Assembly: GCA_047967505.1 (NCBI GenBank)
Contig: CM106541.1
Direction: 5' to 3' (one strand)
Source: Dipteris shenzhenensis
Taxonomy: Eukaryota > Polypodiophyta > Polypodiopsida > Gleicheniales
Length of the DNA: 64,000 bases
The position numbers were made by a program, and so were the translations under genes. The notes beneath the pieces were generated by a model. The model had not been told where the DNA came from, did not search any database, and worked only from the letters and a program-made list of their open reading frames with translations. Within the stretch, counting starts at the first letter, position 1. Every line of letters begins with the position of its first letter. Positions 31,801-44,980 of this stretch are shown one piece after another.

Positions 31801-34800
31801 TCTATTAACTTGGAGAGTCCAAAATTCCATATAACTTATTCTTGAATTTTGTGCGGTGGGGAGAATGAATCTATTATAGCTAATGCTAAGGGGAGACTCC
31901 CAATTGCTTTATGACAAGGAATGACTTAGCAAGGGGAGACGCCCACTTGCTTTATTCCATGGAATGACTTGTCTAAAGATGATTGACTTATATGATAAAA
32001 AATTCAATTTTCCCCCACATGTCCTTATGAGAAAGGATATGCTTATTTGTTGCAAACCAAATTTATTGAATTAGTAGAGAATATGGGGAAAGATAAATCT
32101 AGATAGAATTTTATTAAAAGCCATATTGTTTTTGTGTATATACCATGTCCTACTCTGAAGGATCCCAATGAGATTTCATGCCTATGAAATCTTCAAAATC
32201 TCAAACTGTTTATTAACGATGTATGGGGACATAAAGCTACCCTTGATCTTTCTATTTTTCATAATGTAGTACTTCGAAATGAATTGAGTAAAGGTGTCAC
32301 TCATATTTGCATCGAATATAGTGCTTTAAATGGTACCCTTTCCATGGTTTTCATCATTGGAAGCCTTTTTGGGCTGAAATCGAATTGTATTTTCGAATAT
32401 GGGGATCCATTTATTAATTTTTAAAGGATTATGCACTCCCTTTCTTATTGGACTTCTTGACCAAAAAAACCATTTTGTTAATGATGCATGGGTAAATCTT
32501 GAATCTAAACACATTCAAGTAGCTAATAACTCTACAACCACGCCTACCTTATCTATAAAAATTACTTCTTGAGAATGTCAAACAAATATTAGAGGATTGT
32601 GGCTTCATAGAATCCATGAAATTGACTTTCTTTAAAAAATTACGAGAGAAAATTTCCACTTGGCATACAATAAACTAGAGTTGCAGTGGCAGACAACGTT
32701 TCTATTGTTGACTACGTAACTACTACCTCAAAATTGGCTTGAATCTTAGCATTTTCTCAAATTCTTGAAGAAAAAAATGAATAAGAATATGAACATGACA
32801 CGACACAGGGTCTATTAGGACCCGATTCTCCCTACAAATGTTTAACCTAATATGTTCTTTTTTTCTGATATCTTTTTTAGCACTTATCAATTCTGCTTTA
32901 GCCTCCACATCTTCACTAGAAAGTGATTCTTTACTGACTTGGTGATGTCCACATTTTTGAAGTTGAAGCTCAATAAATACATGAATAAGGTGATACAATA
33001 ACTTATCCTTGTTGCATTCTATACAATATTGTCACATGGATTACAAGCATATGAATAAAGGTGTCATGATCCTTTGACATTGCATCCAGATTGGATTTCT
33101 TTGCTCCCTCGTGTCGAGAACATGCATAAAAACAAAGGAATGTTGTAAGAATTCAGATGATTACAAACAAGCAATTTTGAATGAACGAGCAATTAAAAAT
33201 ATTTATATAATATAATTATTATAACCACACAGTGTGGGCGGGGAGGCGGCGCGCTTCCGTTCTCAATAAATTTATAATCCGAGGAAACGGGTCCTTCCTC
33301 GAGCACCAAGATAATTGGACAAGAATATTAGCGCCGAGGATAAGTCTTGTGAATGGATAAGATACTAGCATATTATCTAAATGTCAATAGATGTAATCGT
33401 AGTCGAACTCTCGTAAAATCACCACGAGCGCTGCACCAATGAAATTCAAATTTCATCTTCTTTTGGCAATTTCTTTGATCTTGGAGGCGAAGAAAAGGTC
33501 AGGGAGCAATTGGCAAAATCAGATACGTGAAGTGGCAACAAATTTTGCAAAAATTTCCTGTGCTTGAAGGCTATATCCACCTGTGGCAATCAAAGACCCT
33601 CCGATTCAAATCTACATCCCACACAATTCATCTCCTGAACTTCCAAATCGGACACTGGCAATCATTACAACTTTTGAAGTTACAATTAGTACTACTGAGT
33701 AGAAGTGGTAAGCATACTGGAAATCTCTTGCGCAAGTTCTGCAAGTGTTTTCCAATCCTTTGACAACCTTGGTTGGAGTCTTTGGTTCAGAAGCATTGAG
33801 TAATGATGATGTATGTCTACAACCACAATGACAATGGATAGAAATCACACTTTATCAAGCTGCGATCGGCCTAAAAAATAATTATGAGAAGGCGCAAATC
33901 ACAATTGGCAAGACTAGCTGTGAGACGATTAGATTCAAGCTCCATGAGAAGGTAAAATTGACTGCCCTTTCAAAAGCCTAGCATTCACGACCAATCAGAG
34001 ATCTAATTCGACAATTCCAAATCAGTATCAAACTGATATAATGTACTTGAGAGCCATCAATACGTTCCTAAACACCAAAGCGTTCAGAACACTCGGCCGA
34101 TGCCTTGCCAATGGTGAGTAGCCGCGTTCGGATATCGAAAGTTCCTCACGTTTGCTTGAAGCTTTGACTGTGTTAATCATCTCGAAAATTTCTACAAGCG
34201 GGTCTCAAAAATTTTTGCAGCAGATTTCTACTAGTAAAGTCGAGAGGTTGTGAATACTTCTTGAAATGGTCGAATTTTAATGGAATAAACCCTTACAGAC
34301 GTTGATAAGCCCAGCTAGACGATTCCTCAAGAGACAAGAAGCCATCCTTCAGCTGTAGTTCCAATATGCACGTGCAGACGATGCCAAGACGAATATTGGG
34401 ATGGACACGTGAAAAACGACCCTTGCAGGAAAGATCGTTCGTCGAACGCAAGATCCAGCGCCCTTTTTGGCTTCGTGAGTTGTCCTGACAAATTCAGCCA
34501 AACAAGAAGGATTGCATAGCTGCGATGCAAAATAGCAGTGCTAAAATCTCTTTTGATTCCTTTCTTGCACGTTCATAGATACAATCAAGGAATACGCATC
34601 ATCATGCAACCCAAATGCAACCAGCTTTGGATCGCTCAGTACATCATCGCCGGTCCATTTAGCAAGTGCGACCAAATTTAGGCTTATTTTTAGAACGTCT
34701 CTCTCTAGTAATCAGGAGCGCTAGAATCTAGACACAAAGTGGTTAATAAGAGGCTATTTGTGCCTAACTGTTTGGTTGTTGATGAGGTTGTAAACGATGA

Positions 34801-36343
34801 TAATTGTGTAGTATCTCTGAAGTAAGTTGCTTCCCTCTTACATGCTTTTTTTTGCAAAACAAAAGATATTGTTTGATGCCACAACAACTAAATAAAGAAA
34901 CAAAAAACGTTTGCCTCAAACACCCCAAATATATTGAAAGATTGCGCTTCGAGCCACAGGTTTTAAGAGGTCGTATCCCTGCGTTATAATCAGTTTCACT
35001 CAAGTTGTTCTCTGTGCTAAGTTTCATAGCAAGTGTTTCCAAAACTTAGGGACGGCATTCCCTTCTGGATCATGAAACGAATGAAAAACACCTTGTAAAG
35101 TATGTGGTTAGACTCGTAGCCGGTTGTTTTAGTAGTCTCCATTGTGTCCATCAGAGTTATGAAAGCCTCGTCTACCAAATATTTCTTGGCCAGAGAAAAC
35201 TCGATTCTACAGCTCGACCCACTAGTGAGGATTAGCACGTGCTTTCAAAATAGGAACATTCTGTGGAGGATCTGTGCCAAAAGAGAAGCTTGATCGACAC
35301 CAAGACGATAAACAAGATAAATCCCATGCTCCATAAAGTGATCTCCATGACTTAGGAAATGATTTGCTCGCGAATGCTTCCTGGCAACTCGGGGATAGTT
35401 AGGCACACAGATGATATTTGAGAGATGATGATCGGGAAGACTATCAGATTTCCAAAAGGAAAGCGCTAACAACAAATGTAGCGAGTGAATTGGCTACAAA
35501 GACGGGGAAGAAGCTCAATAAGTGCTAGAACTAATAAGTCTAGTTTATCAAGAAGAAATCGTTTTCATGGCCATGGCCTCAATAAAGCAAATAGAGAAAC
35601 ATAAAAAAGTTAAAAGCCTAAGAAAGATAACCCTTCGATGAATCCAAGATCAAGGGCTATAATTATGACATGTGGCTCAAGGAGGGCTCATAAAACATGC
35701 CTCTAGGTTGCCTGCCATAAAAATAAGGTCCATGCTTTCCATTGTGCTACAACCTTTGTTTCTTTTTGGTTTGAGTTTCACATCATTAATAGATTTACAA
35801 GCCCTTGTAATTGTAATAATATGTAAGAATACCTTTAGGATGATGGATGACACAATGTTTACTGGAATTAAGAATATGAAAATAGCCTTTGCCAATCATG
35901 CAGTTGGCTCCATTTTGGGCACAAAATCTTCATTCCTCAACATTGATGATCATGGTTACAGAATTGTAGCAATGGTTTTACACTACAAACAAGATTTGAC
36001 AAGAATGGAACAATAAACTATAGAGCTTGCTAATACATTTCGGCCTTTTCCAATACACCCAAATCCTTTGCTTTAAACTCGCTTTAAAATTATCCTTTCT
36101 TAATTTATGTTGTACATATGCAGCAGATCATTTGATGTTTCATGGAAATTTCAACACTCATAGGGTAGTTGTCAAATAATAGATTTTTATGGAATTGTAG
36201 TAAGTACAATATCATGAAATTACTTGGACAAGAGTTCCTAGATATAGAATCGATATGAAGATACATCATGGGCTTCGTAAGCACATTCTCATTGATGATA
36301 ATCTGGTTGTTTTTCAATAATGGAAATTTATCTTTTCTTAAGG

Positions 36344-36344
<1 letters not shown>
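31801..36344. other. Non-genic region, nothing recognised
   Basis: Mostly AT-rich sequence with short chance frames only. Around 31880-31960 two 'ggggagacKcccaMttgctttat' blocks repeat about 45 bp apart. A slightly more GC-rich part (33230-34700) has no family similarity that I can see. No TE protein motif, LTR end pair or RNA gene could be supported. Confidence 0.45.

Positions 36345-36394
<50 letters not shown>
36345..36394. repeat. (CA)n microsatellite
   Basis: About 25 CA units, followed after a short interruption by a few more. Confidence 0.97.
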
Positions 36395-36396
<2 letters not shown>

Positions 36397-36792
36397 CACA
36401 CACACTTTTTGGTGAAATCCAATTGTCATTATACTATAGAGAACAATGCCCGAAAAAGGGACATGCAATGACAAATATCAAAAGATGCCATTATATGGCA
36501 AAAAGGTAGGATAATCAAGATCTCACGCATGTAAAGAATCATATAACGATTGCCTTAAGGATGCCCAAAAGAACTGATATTTAGCTAGAGGGGGTCACTA
36601 AGACTCGATGGTTATGGTCCTTCCATAGAGTTCACAGTGCAATAGTGAACCCAATAAAAAAAATAGATCGTATCTATGCCTTACTGGATGAAAACCAAAC
36701 AACCAGAAGCGCTTGTCCAAGTAAGCACTAAGTATATGAGCCTGATGACTTTGCCATAACATGAGCAAGAAATCATAAGATTCTAGGCATTG

Positions 36793-36832
36793 CCCCCCCC
36801 CCCCCCCCCCCTCCCCACACACACACACACAA
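36793..36832. repeat. Poly(C) run followed by (CA)n
   Basis: Nineteen consecutive C residues, a T, CCCC, then about eight AC units. The G-rich complement could form quadruplex-type structure. Read-length errors in such a run are common. Confidence 0.9.
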
Positions 36833-39800
36833 GCATTTCTGGCTTGCCCTCTATGTAGGGCTTAGTGATGATGCTTGTTTGAAATGGAATTCTTCCTATT
36901 GGTCCATTCAACTTACTAAGCGCCTTTTCCTATAACTCTCTCTCTATCTTCCCCCCAAATTCCTCTCTCTCTCTCTCTCCCCAAAATTCCTCCGACAATC
37001 TTCTGGGTAGGCCTTATGATTGACAAAATTCATTGATTTATTTTCCTTATTTGAATTATGTCTTACACTATACACTCTTACTTTGTCTTTTTTCTTAAAT
37101 TCATTGAGTGTTATGTGAATTTCAAAACCAAGCCTCTTATACATAGGTGTAAAAGATTAGCTCATGCACGAACATTTAGGGGCCAAAACAAATATGAGGA
37201 ATAAAAGTGCGCCATTATGTCCCCCCATCGAATACTTATTGGTGATTTTATGCTTAGAAAAAATACATTTTATGAGTTATGAGTTTTTGTTAGGATTTTT
37301 GAATGCGTGTGTACATGTGCATGCACACACATGTGAGCATGTGCATGTGCAAGTCAAGTTTTCCGCTTGGAACTATTGTTTACCTCCTAAGGGCAACTTC
37401 ATCATTATGAAATAGGCCTTATGGCCATGCAATCGAACCAACCTAGCCTGATCTTGCTAGCAATGGATTCCAATACTTCTTTATACCATGGAAAACTACA
37501 ACATAATTTTTAATAGTAAGCTCCCCATAAACATCCATTGTTGTTCTACCCTTATGACCAAGATCGATGAGAGTCAAAGAGGTTAACTTGTGATGTTGGC
37601 TCAAGGACCAACTATTTATGCCACACTATGAAAAGTAGTAATATTTGCAGATATGGTTTACCTTCCTCACCTTGCAAAGAACGCATGTGGTTAGGTTCTC
37701 AATTTTCAAAGAGATACAAATGATGGATCGCTCTTTTGCAAAGAGTGCCTTCGAAGTCATTTTAACACTAGCATTGAAATCCGTGAATTGTTCTTTGGTT
37801 ATTTCAAAGCATTAAATAGGAAAATCTAGATGAGTGACTGCTCCATTTCCATAGACGTATATAAGCTATGATTTAATATTTTCTTCTTCATATACCCATT
37901 CTCCCACATAGCAGGCCCCAAGCATACCTCTCTTGAGAATGTGAGGGATTCATACAATCCTCAAAGAGTGCCCATAGGATTTTACTAGAACTAATTCCAT
38001 CAATACTATAAGTTTCTTTCATCAATATAGATGAATCTCAAGAAAAGTGTTGATAGTTCGAATCAACTTAGCAGCACAATTCAACATTTATGGTAGTCAT
38101 CCACAAGGTTGAAAATATTCAGCTCCACTAATGTCGTCATTTCTAGTAGTGAGATGCGGTCCAATGTATAGACTTATGCTCAATTCTATGCACAAAAGGT
38201 CATTTCCACATATAAATGAGTAGTGGGATGCAGTCCAATGTATAGACTTGTGCTCAATTCTATGGACATAAGATCATGTCCACATATAAATGAGTATTTG
38301 TTTACTTTATGAGAGCCCAACCAAGTCTCTATCAACACTAGGGACGTGGGAGGCAAACTCAACCATGATGAAGCCTCAATGTCTTTCATATCATGGTCAT
38401 GCCTTCATGTATCACATGATCATGCTCAATATTCACTTGCTATTAGTGGTGATCCGATAGCTACAGCTTGAGATGACAAACCCATCAACAAAAGAGTGTA
38501 TACTAACAGTATATAAACAATACCACTAATAAAGATGGTAATATCAATTATATATAATAGATCACTGTTATATGCCAAGATATCAATAATATATTGAAAT
38601 AGTATAATATATAAGTTCATGCTCCTTGTAACTCTTCCTTGGGATTGTGAGCTCTTTTTCCGTTTGTGCATTCGGGATTGAATGATTTTGAGGAGAAGAT
38701 TCGAGATTGTAGATTGTCCTATGCATTCTCCAACCTTGATAAAAAGGATTGCGATATTTTTTTCATCATAGCTTGGGTTATTTTTGAAGAAGAGGTCTCA
38801 AAGAGTTGCCCTACTTTTTGTTACTATTGGTTTTAATCAAAGGGATTTTAGTTTCTAGTTATGGGGCTATGCTAGCATGACTTGTGCATTCTCTAATCTT
38901 GACTAAGGGGAGTAGAAGATCATTTGTGGTTTGAGATTAGGCTTGTCTACATTTGGCCTTGAGGGATTCTAAAGTACTGGCCTTAAAGAATTGTCTTTTT
39001 TCGTGTGACTTAAACTTTTAGGAGAAGGGATTACTATTTACCATTTTTTGGGTTACTAGCCATGAGCATGTATTTTATTATTCTTCTCTTAGTGTCTTTT
39101 TTATTAGATTACATTGGCGTGGTTTTGAGTTGTAGCTTAGCTATACAGTTTCATTTTTCTACATAGAAGGAATATTGCTGTGTCGTGGTATGTTAAAGCA
39201 CCATGGCTAAATTAATCTCTGAGCCTTTCTTGGTAGAGACCCAAATAAGGTACAAATCATTTAAGCCAGTTTGGGCTGAATGGGATTTTGTCGAGGAATG
39301 TATGCATGATTATTACATTCATTGGAAATGCCTAGTGTAAGAATTGATGATTTGGAGGTGCCTCACACATAAGATGATATTATTTGGGGTGATAATATGT
39401 CAAATTAAGACACCCAAAGAAATGGACATTGTAGATCCAAAGCATATGTCAAATTAAGCCACCCAAAGCACAGGATAGCATATGTCAACTTAAGACACCC
39501 AAAGCAAAGGACATCTTAGACTAATTGCAACATAAGCATGCTATATCTCTAAAGCCATTGTAGCATCACCTTGACATGCCAAAAATGTTAATCAAGTTTC
39601 TTCAAACTAGTGTCTCTTCCTCAAGTCAAAAAAAATCAACTAACGGCTACCATAAATGCCCTAAGGGGGATTAAACTCCAAAATGCCTAAGTTGACATTA
39701 TGAATGTTGTAATTTTTGGGTCAACATTGAGCATTGTTTGCAATCCTCAATGGCACAAAGAATTTCAAGTAATTAAGACATAATATGCAACTTACGAAAC

Positions 39801-41329
39801 ATGAAGAAGGAGGTGAAGGGGTTACTTATTCATGATTTGAGATTAATTACATGCATGATTGTGCTAGATGGATGAATTAACTTTTTTGATCAAGTATTGA
39901 TGATTTTATGTCCAAAAGAATAATATTTATACAAGTCTTACAACATTAGTGGTGAGCTATCAATTGCTACTTGACTTTTTCTAGCCTTGTACTTAAGGTT
40001 TATCATGGTTCTAGCTAATTTTCGGTTTCACCCTTCTTCATAATGTTGTATAAGTTGGAATGTCTATTTTTTTTTGGTTGAGATAAGCTTGTTTACATCT
40101 TCTACTAATATATATCACCATTTCTTTGACTCAAGGAATAAGTTCCTTATAAATATTAAATTATTAATCTAATAAATTTATAAGGTATTCAACATATATC
40201 ATTGAATGAAACAATTTTAGATGTTATTTTCAACAAAAAATTATTTATAAGTTGCAGGATGCACATCTTGAAAAATAGGAAGTTCTATATTTAACGTAGT
40301 TTTTGGAAGTCCTAGATTAATTGTTTTGTTTGATATCATAACTTTCAAATATTAAGCTTTACAAGTAAATATAAGGTAATGCAAAGCAATGACACTTGCT
40401 CCTCACTAGTCTGTCTTTCCATGCTCATTATCACCCCATGGACCTAGTTTGACTATACGATAGCATATTTATTTCCTTGAAAAAGGTGTTAAAAGACCTT
40501 TGAAACATAAGTACATGAGAAAATTACATAAAGATGACAATCTAATGATTGATGGATAGATCTCAATTTTTCTTAAATTGGCATTCCACCTTTGATTAAT
40601 GACAAATGGCTATCCATTTAGTCAATCCTTGTCCACTTCCATTGGCCACATGAACTAAATCTTTTCTAAAGACGACGAACTACTACAGCGTTTAAAGGAT
40701 GTGGACTTCAAGAACTCCACCACCCGCTTCACACACATTCATGAGTGCCACTTAACTAAGGCTTAGGCTAGGGGCTAGATGCTTACTACCTTGGCTTCAA
40801 ACTCACCTACTAGGCTCTAGATATTTGTTATTAGGGCAAGGTTTCTTTTATGTGGGCTTTGGTTCTCCTAGAGTCTCTAGTACAATGTTCTAGGCTAGTC
40901 CTTTGACATCTGGTTCTAGGAAGATTTGTCTCACACCTTTATTGCTAGGCTTCAACCTAATGAGGAGGACAAATAGATCTCTTCATCAAGTCTCCTAGTC
41001 TTTCTCAAATCTACCACCGCCTCTTGGTTGATTGGAGCTTCCTTTGGTGATCACAAAGATCCCCCCTCTCCTTGGTCTACCCTTTTCCATAGCTGAGGCT
41101 ATTAGGTTTGATGGGCCCCACAGTTTGGGTCATCGTGACTCTCCCTAATATATCTAATATTACCAATCTATTATCCAATGTCTAGAGTTGAGGTTGTGGG
41201 TAGGCACAACCAATCCCCACCCTTGTAGAAGTGGATGCTCTATCGACAGGTTTTGGAAGAGCAACATCAACAAAGGTGGAGGGTACAAAATCTTCCTCTC
41301 CACAATCATCCAGAGGGAGGAGTTTCTTT
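36833..41329. other. Non-genic region, nothing recognised
   Basis: AT-rich DNA with a CT-rich patch at about 36935-36982 and many short chance frames. Small direct repeats appear near 38160-38290 ('gatgcRgtccaatgtataga' twice, about 70 bp apart) and near 39400-39500 ('catatgtcaaNttaagNcacccaaag' repeated). No gene or datable TE is supported. Confidence 0.45.
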
Positions 41330-41406
41330 GAATAAAAATGGCACCAGAGTATGTAAGATCCCTACTTGAATAAAAAATGGCACCAGAGCATGTAAGATCA
41401 CTACTT
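41330..41406. repeat. Two-copy 38-bp tandem repeat
   Basis: 'gaataaaa...atggcaccagag' units begin at 41330 and 41368 and differ at three positions. Confidence 0.85.
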
Positions 41407-41453
41407 GAAAAGATGCTATGGACCCAAGGACCACAACCTTCCCTCAATCACGT

Positions 41454-41666
41454 AAGTGTTGAGGGGAAGGGGGCTACTTGGGCAGGAGAAGGAGGGTTGG
41501 GATCCAAAATGGTCATTGATCTAGTTGCCTTATCAATACCATCAATGATTTGTTGAAAATGGAAGTGTTGAGGGGAAAGGGGCTACTTGGAAGGAGAAGG
41601 AGGGTTGGGATCCAAAATGGTCATTGATCTAGTTGCCCTATCAATACCATCAATGTTGAAAATGGA
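41454..41666. repeat. Two-copy 109-bp tandem duplication
   Basis: 'aagtgttgaggggaa' starts at 41454 and 41563. The copies are nearly identical apart from short deletions in the second, so duplication was recent. The flanks are non-coding. Confidence 0.9.
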
Positions 41667-42057
41667 AGTTTTTTATTTTGGTTATTCCCATTCTAGCTTC
41701 AATTAAGTAAATCCTCCCATATTGGATTTAAATTCATAGGTTCCCCCTGGCAAACATCTTAGGGTCTCTCTCCTTCTCATTCTCCTTTTGATTTTTTGGA
41801 CAATTGATTGTTTGGATTACATGCCTTCTCTATCAAGGCTTTGAAAGTTTATATGTCAGCATTGATAATATATATGTAATATCCTCTCTCATTAGCATTA
41901 TCCAACCACTTTATTTCAAATCTTCAACTCAGTTTAATCAAAATCTTTCACATTATGGTTCTTGGCCTGTTAAAGGACACTATCTAGTCACATAGCTGAC
42001 AAAACATCACTTCAATCACTTTGGAAATATTTTAATTGCATATACATATACATGTAT

Positions 42058-42099
<42 letters not shown>

Positions 42100-42481
42100 A
42101 CAACTGCACTTACATTGAGAAATATGAAATCCCATAACTAATCCACAAAACCTAAATGAATATATTGTATGCCATTCATCTTGTAATAATAATAATAGAA
42201 GCAAACCACCACATTGGTAGTTAATATCCTAGTTTGCAACTAACCACCACGCTGGTGGCAGTTAATATCCTAGTAATAATAGAAGTAGACCACCGTGCTG
42301 GTGGTAATTAATATCCTAGTGTGTAACCAACCTCCGAGTAGCAACCAACCAGTGCTATACTAGAACAAATCACATTGCTACAAAGTGTTATCCTAAAACA
42401 GATACATTGCCCAAGTGAACTTTGGAGAGCATTACTGATTCAATAGATTACATACAAATTACATAGATTACATCTCAAAGA
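41667..42481. other. Non-genic stretch with (TA)n and CCACC/GGTGG repeats
   Basis: Contains a (TA)n run of about 34 bp at 42063-42096. Between 42200 and 42345 three related blocks 'accaccacNctggtgg...agttaatatcctag' recur about every 60 bp, each with a small CCACC...GGTGG inverted pair like those in the array at 44181-44980. Confidence 0.7.
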
Positions 42482-42830
42482 CTCCTTTCCTTTTGGGGGC
42501 TGGTTCCACATTGCTTTGAGAAAGTCACCTTTTTGAGCTCCTTGACTACAACCTCGCCCTCCTTGCTCCTTTCTTGAAGGGGGCTAGTTCCTCCCTTCAA
42601 GGGGGGTTGGTTCCACATTGCTTTGATCATATTTCCTTTTTTAGCTCCCTAATTGTAGGCTCGACCCTCCTTGCTCCTTTCTTGAAGGGGACTGGTTCCT
42701 CCCTTCAAAAAATCTCGGCCCCTCCCTTAATGTCACTTCCTCTTTCCTTGCTTTGAGCTCCCTGGTTGCGGGATCGGCCCTTCTTGCTCCATTCCTAAAG
42801 GGGACTAGTTCCTCCTTCAGGCTCCTTTTC
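42482..42830. repeat. Three-copy repeat of about 107-110 bp
   Basis: 'ggttccacattgctttga' occurs at 42502 and 42609, and 'ccttgctcctttcttgaag' at 42561 and 42669 with a degenerate third copy near 42780. On the minus strand the units read as about 36-residue repeats (EGRN..PSRKEQGG) within the decayed coding region to the right. Confidence 0.8.
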
Positions 42831-43841
42831 TTTGCAGTCAGGCTTGTTGGCCTTCTTTAATTCAATCTTCTTGTCTTTTGCAATTTTTTCCCAAATGACG
42901 AATTGAGCTACAGCATCTACTTTCTCATTATAGATAGTTGTAGTAGGTAGGCACATTTGACTGTCCATGACCTGGGCAATGTCACATTACATACTCTACA
43001 TATCAAGCTTGCATGCATAAACACCACACAAACTTAGGTTGCTCTCATGCCTACAAGGCCCTTACTTTTGCATCCTCTACCTTGGTTTCTACACCCTCCC
43101 TGATAATTTTCTCAAGTTGTGTTGCCTTTGCTGCATTGGTGGATTTTTCTTGTAGAAAAGTCACCTTCTAAGACATCTTCTTATCGTATTTCTCAAAAAT
43201 CCCTTTGAGGGTAGATGTCATCAGGTGCATTACAACTCCAGCAAACTGAGATGACAATTTGGATTTGCCATCCATGCAATTCTTCAAGTTGGTTATCATG
43301 CTCTTGGAGATCGCCCTTGAGAAAAAGACATCACATCCTTTCAGTTGCTCTACTGCTGCTTGAACTTGCTAGAACTTTACAGTTCCTTTTGTATTAGGAA
43401 AGAAGTGAATTGTCTTCTTCAGCACATCCTGAAGGTCTGTTGGCGAGTATAAATATTGACTCTACCATCTTTACTAATCTGAGCATTAGGATATACATCT
43501 ACAATATCCTATCTCTTCCATTGCTTCTCCAAGAAGTGTGCTTGAAAATTGCCTCCAGGAATGCCTAGCACATTTTCAATCATGCTTTCAGTGATGGTAA
43601 TATTCTGACCTTAATAGACTCTTTGTCCCTCCTTCACATTCACCTCTTGTACCAATTTGGTGAAGTTGTTGAGAGCATTCAAATTGGGCTTTTGAAGAGC
43701 GAGTGAGGAGATCCCTGATGTCACAATTTTAAGATTAGGGGCGGAGAGGCTCTCACACTGTGCTACAAAGGGGGTAAAAAGAATGTGTGAGGAGCTCCCA
43801 GACTGTATAGAGGGGGAGAAGATTATGTGAAGAGCTTTCAA
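42482..43841 (-). pseudogene. Decayed TE-derived coding region (Transposase_32-like?)
   Basis: One minus-strand frame from about 43841 to 43611 (LNALNNFTKLVQEVNVKEGQ) continues through stops into ITITESMIENVLGIPGG, then ISKSMITNLKNCMDGKSK, MTSTLKGIFEKYDKKMS, EKIIREGVET and a lysine-rich tail ending in three repeats. The 'F...V..VNVKEGQ...ITESMIENVLGIP' pattern resembles the 'putative plant transposon protein' domain found beside plant retroelements. Several in-frame stops show that it is dead. Assignment is by remembered pattern only and could be wrong; the coding character (long stop-poor frame) is the stronger claim. Confidence 0.4.
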
Positions 43842-44180
43842 ACTATGCAGACATGTTTTGGAGCTTGGTGTGTCTAGGGGGGTCCATTATGAGAGGGGAT
43901 AGAAGTTACAGGAAGAGTGCAAGGGAGAAAGAAACAAACAAGAGGGATTGAAGGTGAAACAATGAAGGAAATGGAATAGTGGAGGCTTAAGTTTGCGGTC
44001 CGAGTGCAAGGGAGAAAGAAAAGGTCGAGAGGTATAGAAGACAAAATAGTCAAGGGAATGGAATAGCAGAGGCTTAAGTTTGTAACTGACTACAAGGACT
44101 ATCAAGGTAAGAGCCATCATAGTAGTTGGCCCAAATTTTGATTAATTCAAGGCAAAAGTCCTATCTTGCATGTTAATGAG
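43842..44180. other. Non-genic, purine-rich duplicated sequence
   Basis: 'gtgcaagggagaaagaaa' with a following 'gaatggaatagNNgaggcttaagttt' occurs twice, about 85-95 bp apart (from about 43915 and 44003). No gene is present. Confidence 0.6.
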
Positions 44181-44980
44181 TGATTAGAGGCGATTAGGCT
44201 TCATGAATTACGTATGTGGTAATTACTACCATCTTTCAATGGTGGTGGCCATCGGTGGTGGCCCTAAAGATTACCAGCCATGTTTGTGGTGGTGGCTAAG
44301 ATTATATCAGGCTGGCAGTTAATTACCAACCACCACAGTGGTCCACAATTACTCACCTGCTAGTTACCACCACCGGGCCAGTTACTACCACTGGGATTGC
44401 ATGCATGATCAGTAGAGTGCAGTTAATTTACCAGTCACCGGGCTTGCTTGCTCACAGTAGAGTGCATCGTAAAGTGTGATTAGAGGTGATTAGGCTTCAT
44501 GATTTACATTTGTGGTAATTACTACCCGATGGTGGTGGCTCTCATTAGCCATGTTTGTGGTGGCTAAGATTCCATTAGGCTAGCAGCAAGTTAATTACCA
44601 GCCACCGTAGTGACCCGCAATGACTCACTTGCTAGGTACCACCAATGGGCTTGCATGATCAGTAGAGTGCAATTAATTACCACAGCCCCACTAGGCTTGC
44701 ATGTTCAATAGAGCATATGGTAATGAGTGATTACAAGCAATTAGGCTTCATGATTTATGTTTGTGGTAATTACTACCTAGTGGTGGTGGCTCTCATCCAC
44801 GTCTACGGTGGTTAATTTTCCATTGGGCTAGTTACCAGTCACCGCAATGGCTTGCAATTACTCACTTGCTAGTTACCACCACTAGGCTTGCATGATCACT
44901 AGAGTGCAGTTAATTACCAGTCTTTGGGCTTGCATGCTCAGTAGAGTGCAGTTAATTACCACATTTATTACCAAGATGGC
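44181..44980. repeat. Three-copy tandem array of 250-300 bp units rich in GGTGG/CCACC
   Basis: Units begin with 'tgattaNaRgYNattaggct' at 44181, 44478 and 44728. Each contains 'ggtaattactacc', 'ggtggtggct', 'gttaattaccag', 'ctagttaccacca' and 'catgatcaNtagagtgca' in the same order. The GGTGG and CCACC blocks within a unit are complementary, so single strands could fold. Related blocks occur at 42200-42345 and near 46460-46800. Confidence 0.85.

Noticed and set aside
31414-31845. Long open frames on both strands across the CT/AC repeat
   Set aside because: Dinucleotide repeats lack stop codons, so frames such as THTHTH or VCVCVC stay open by composition. No family features are present.
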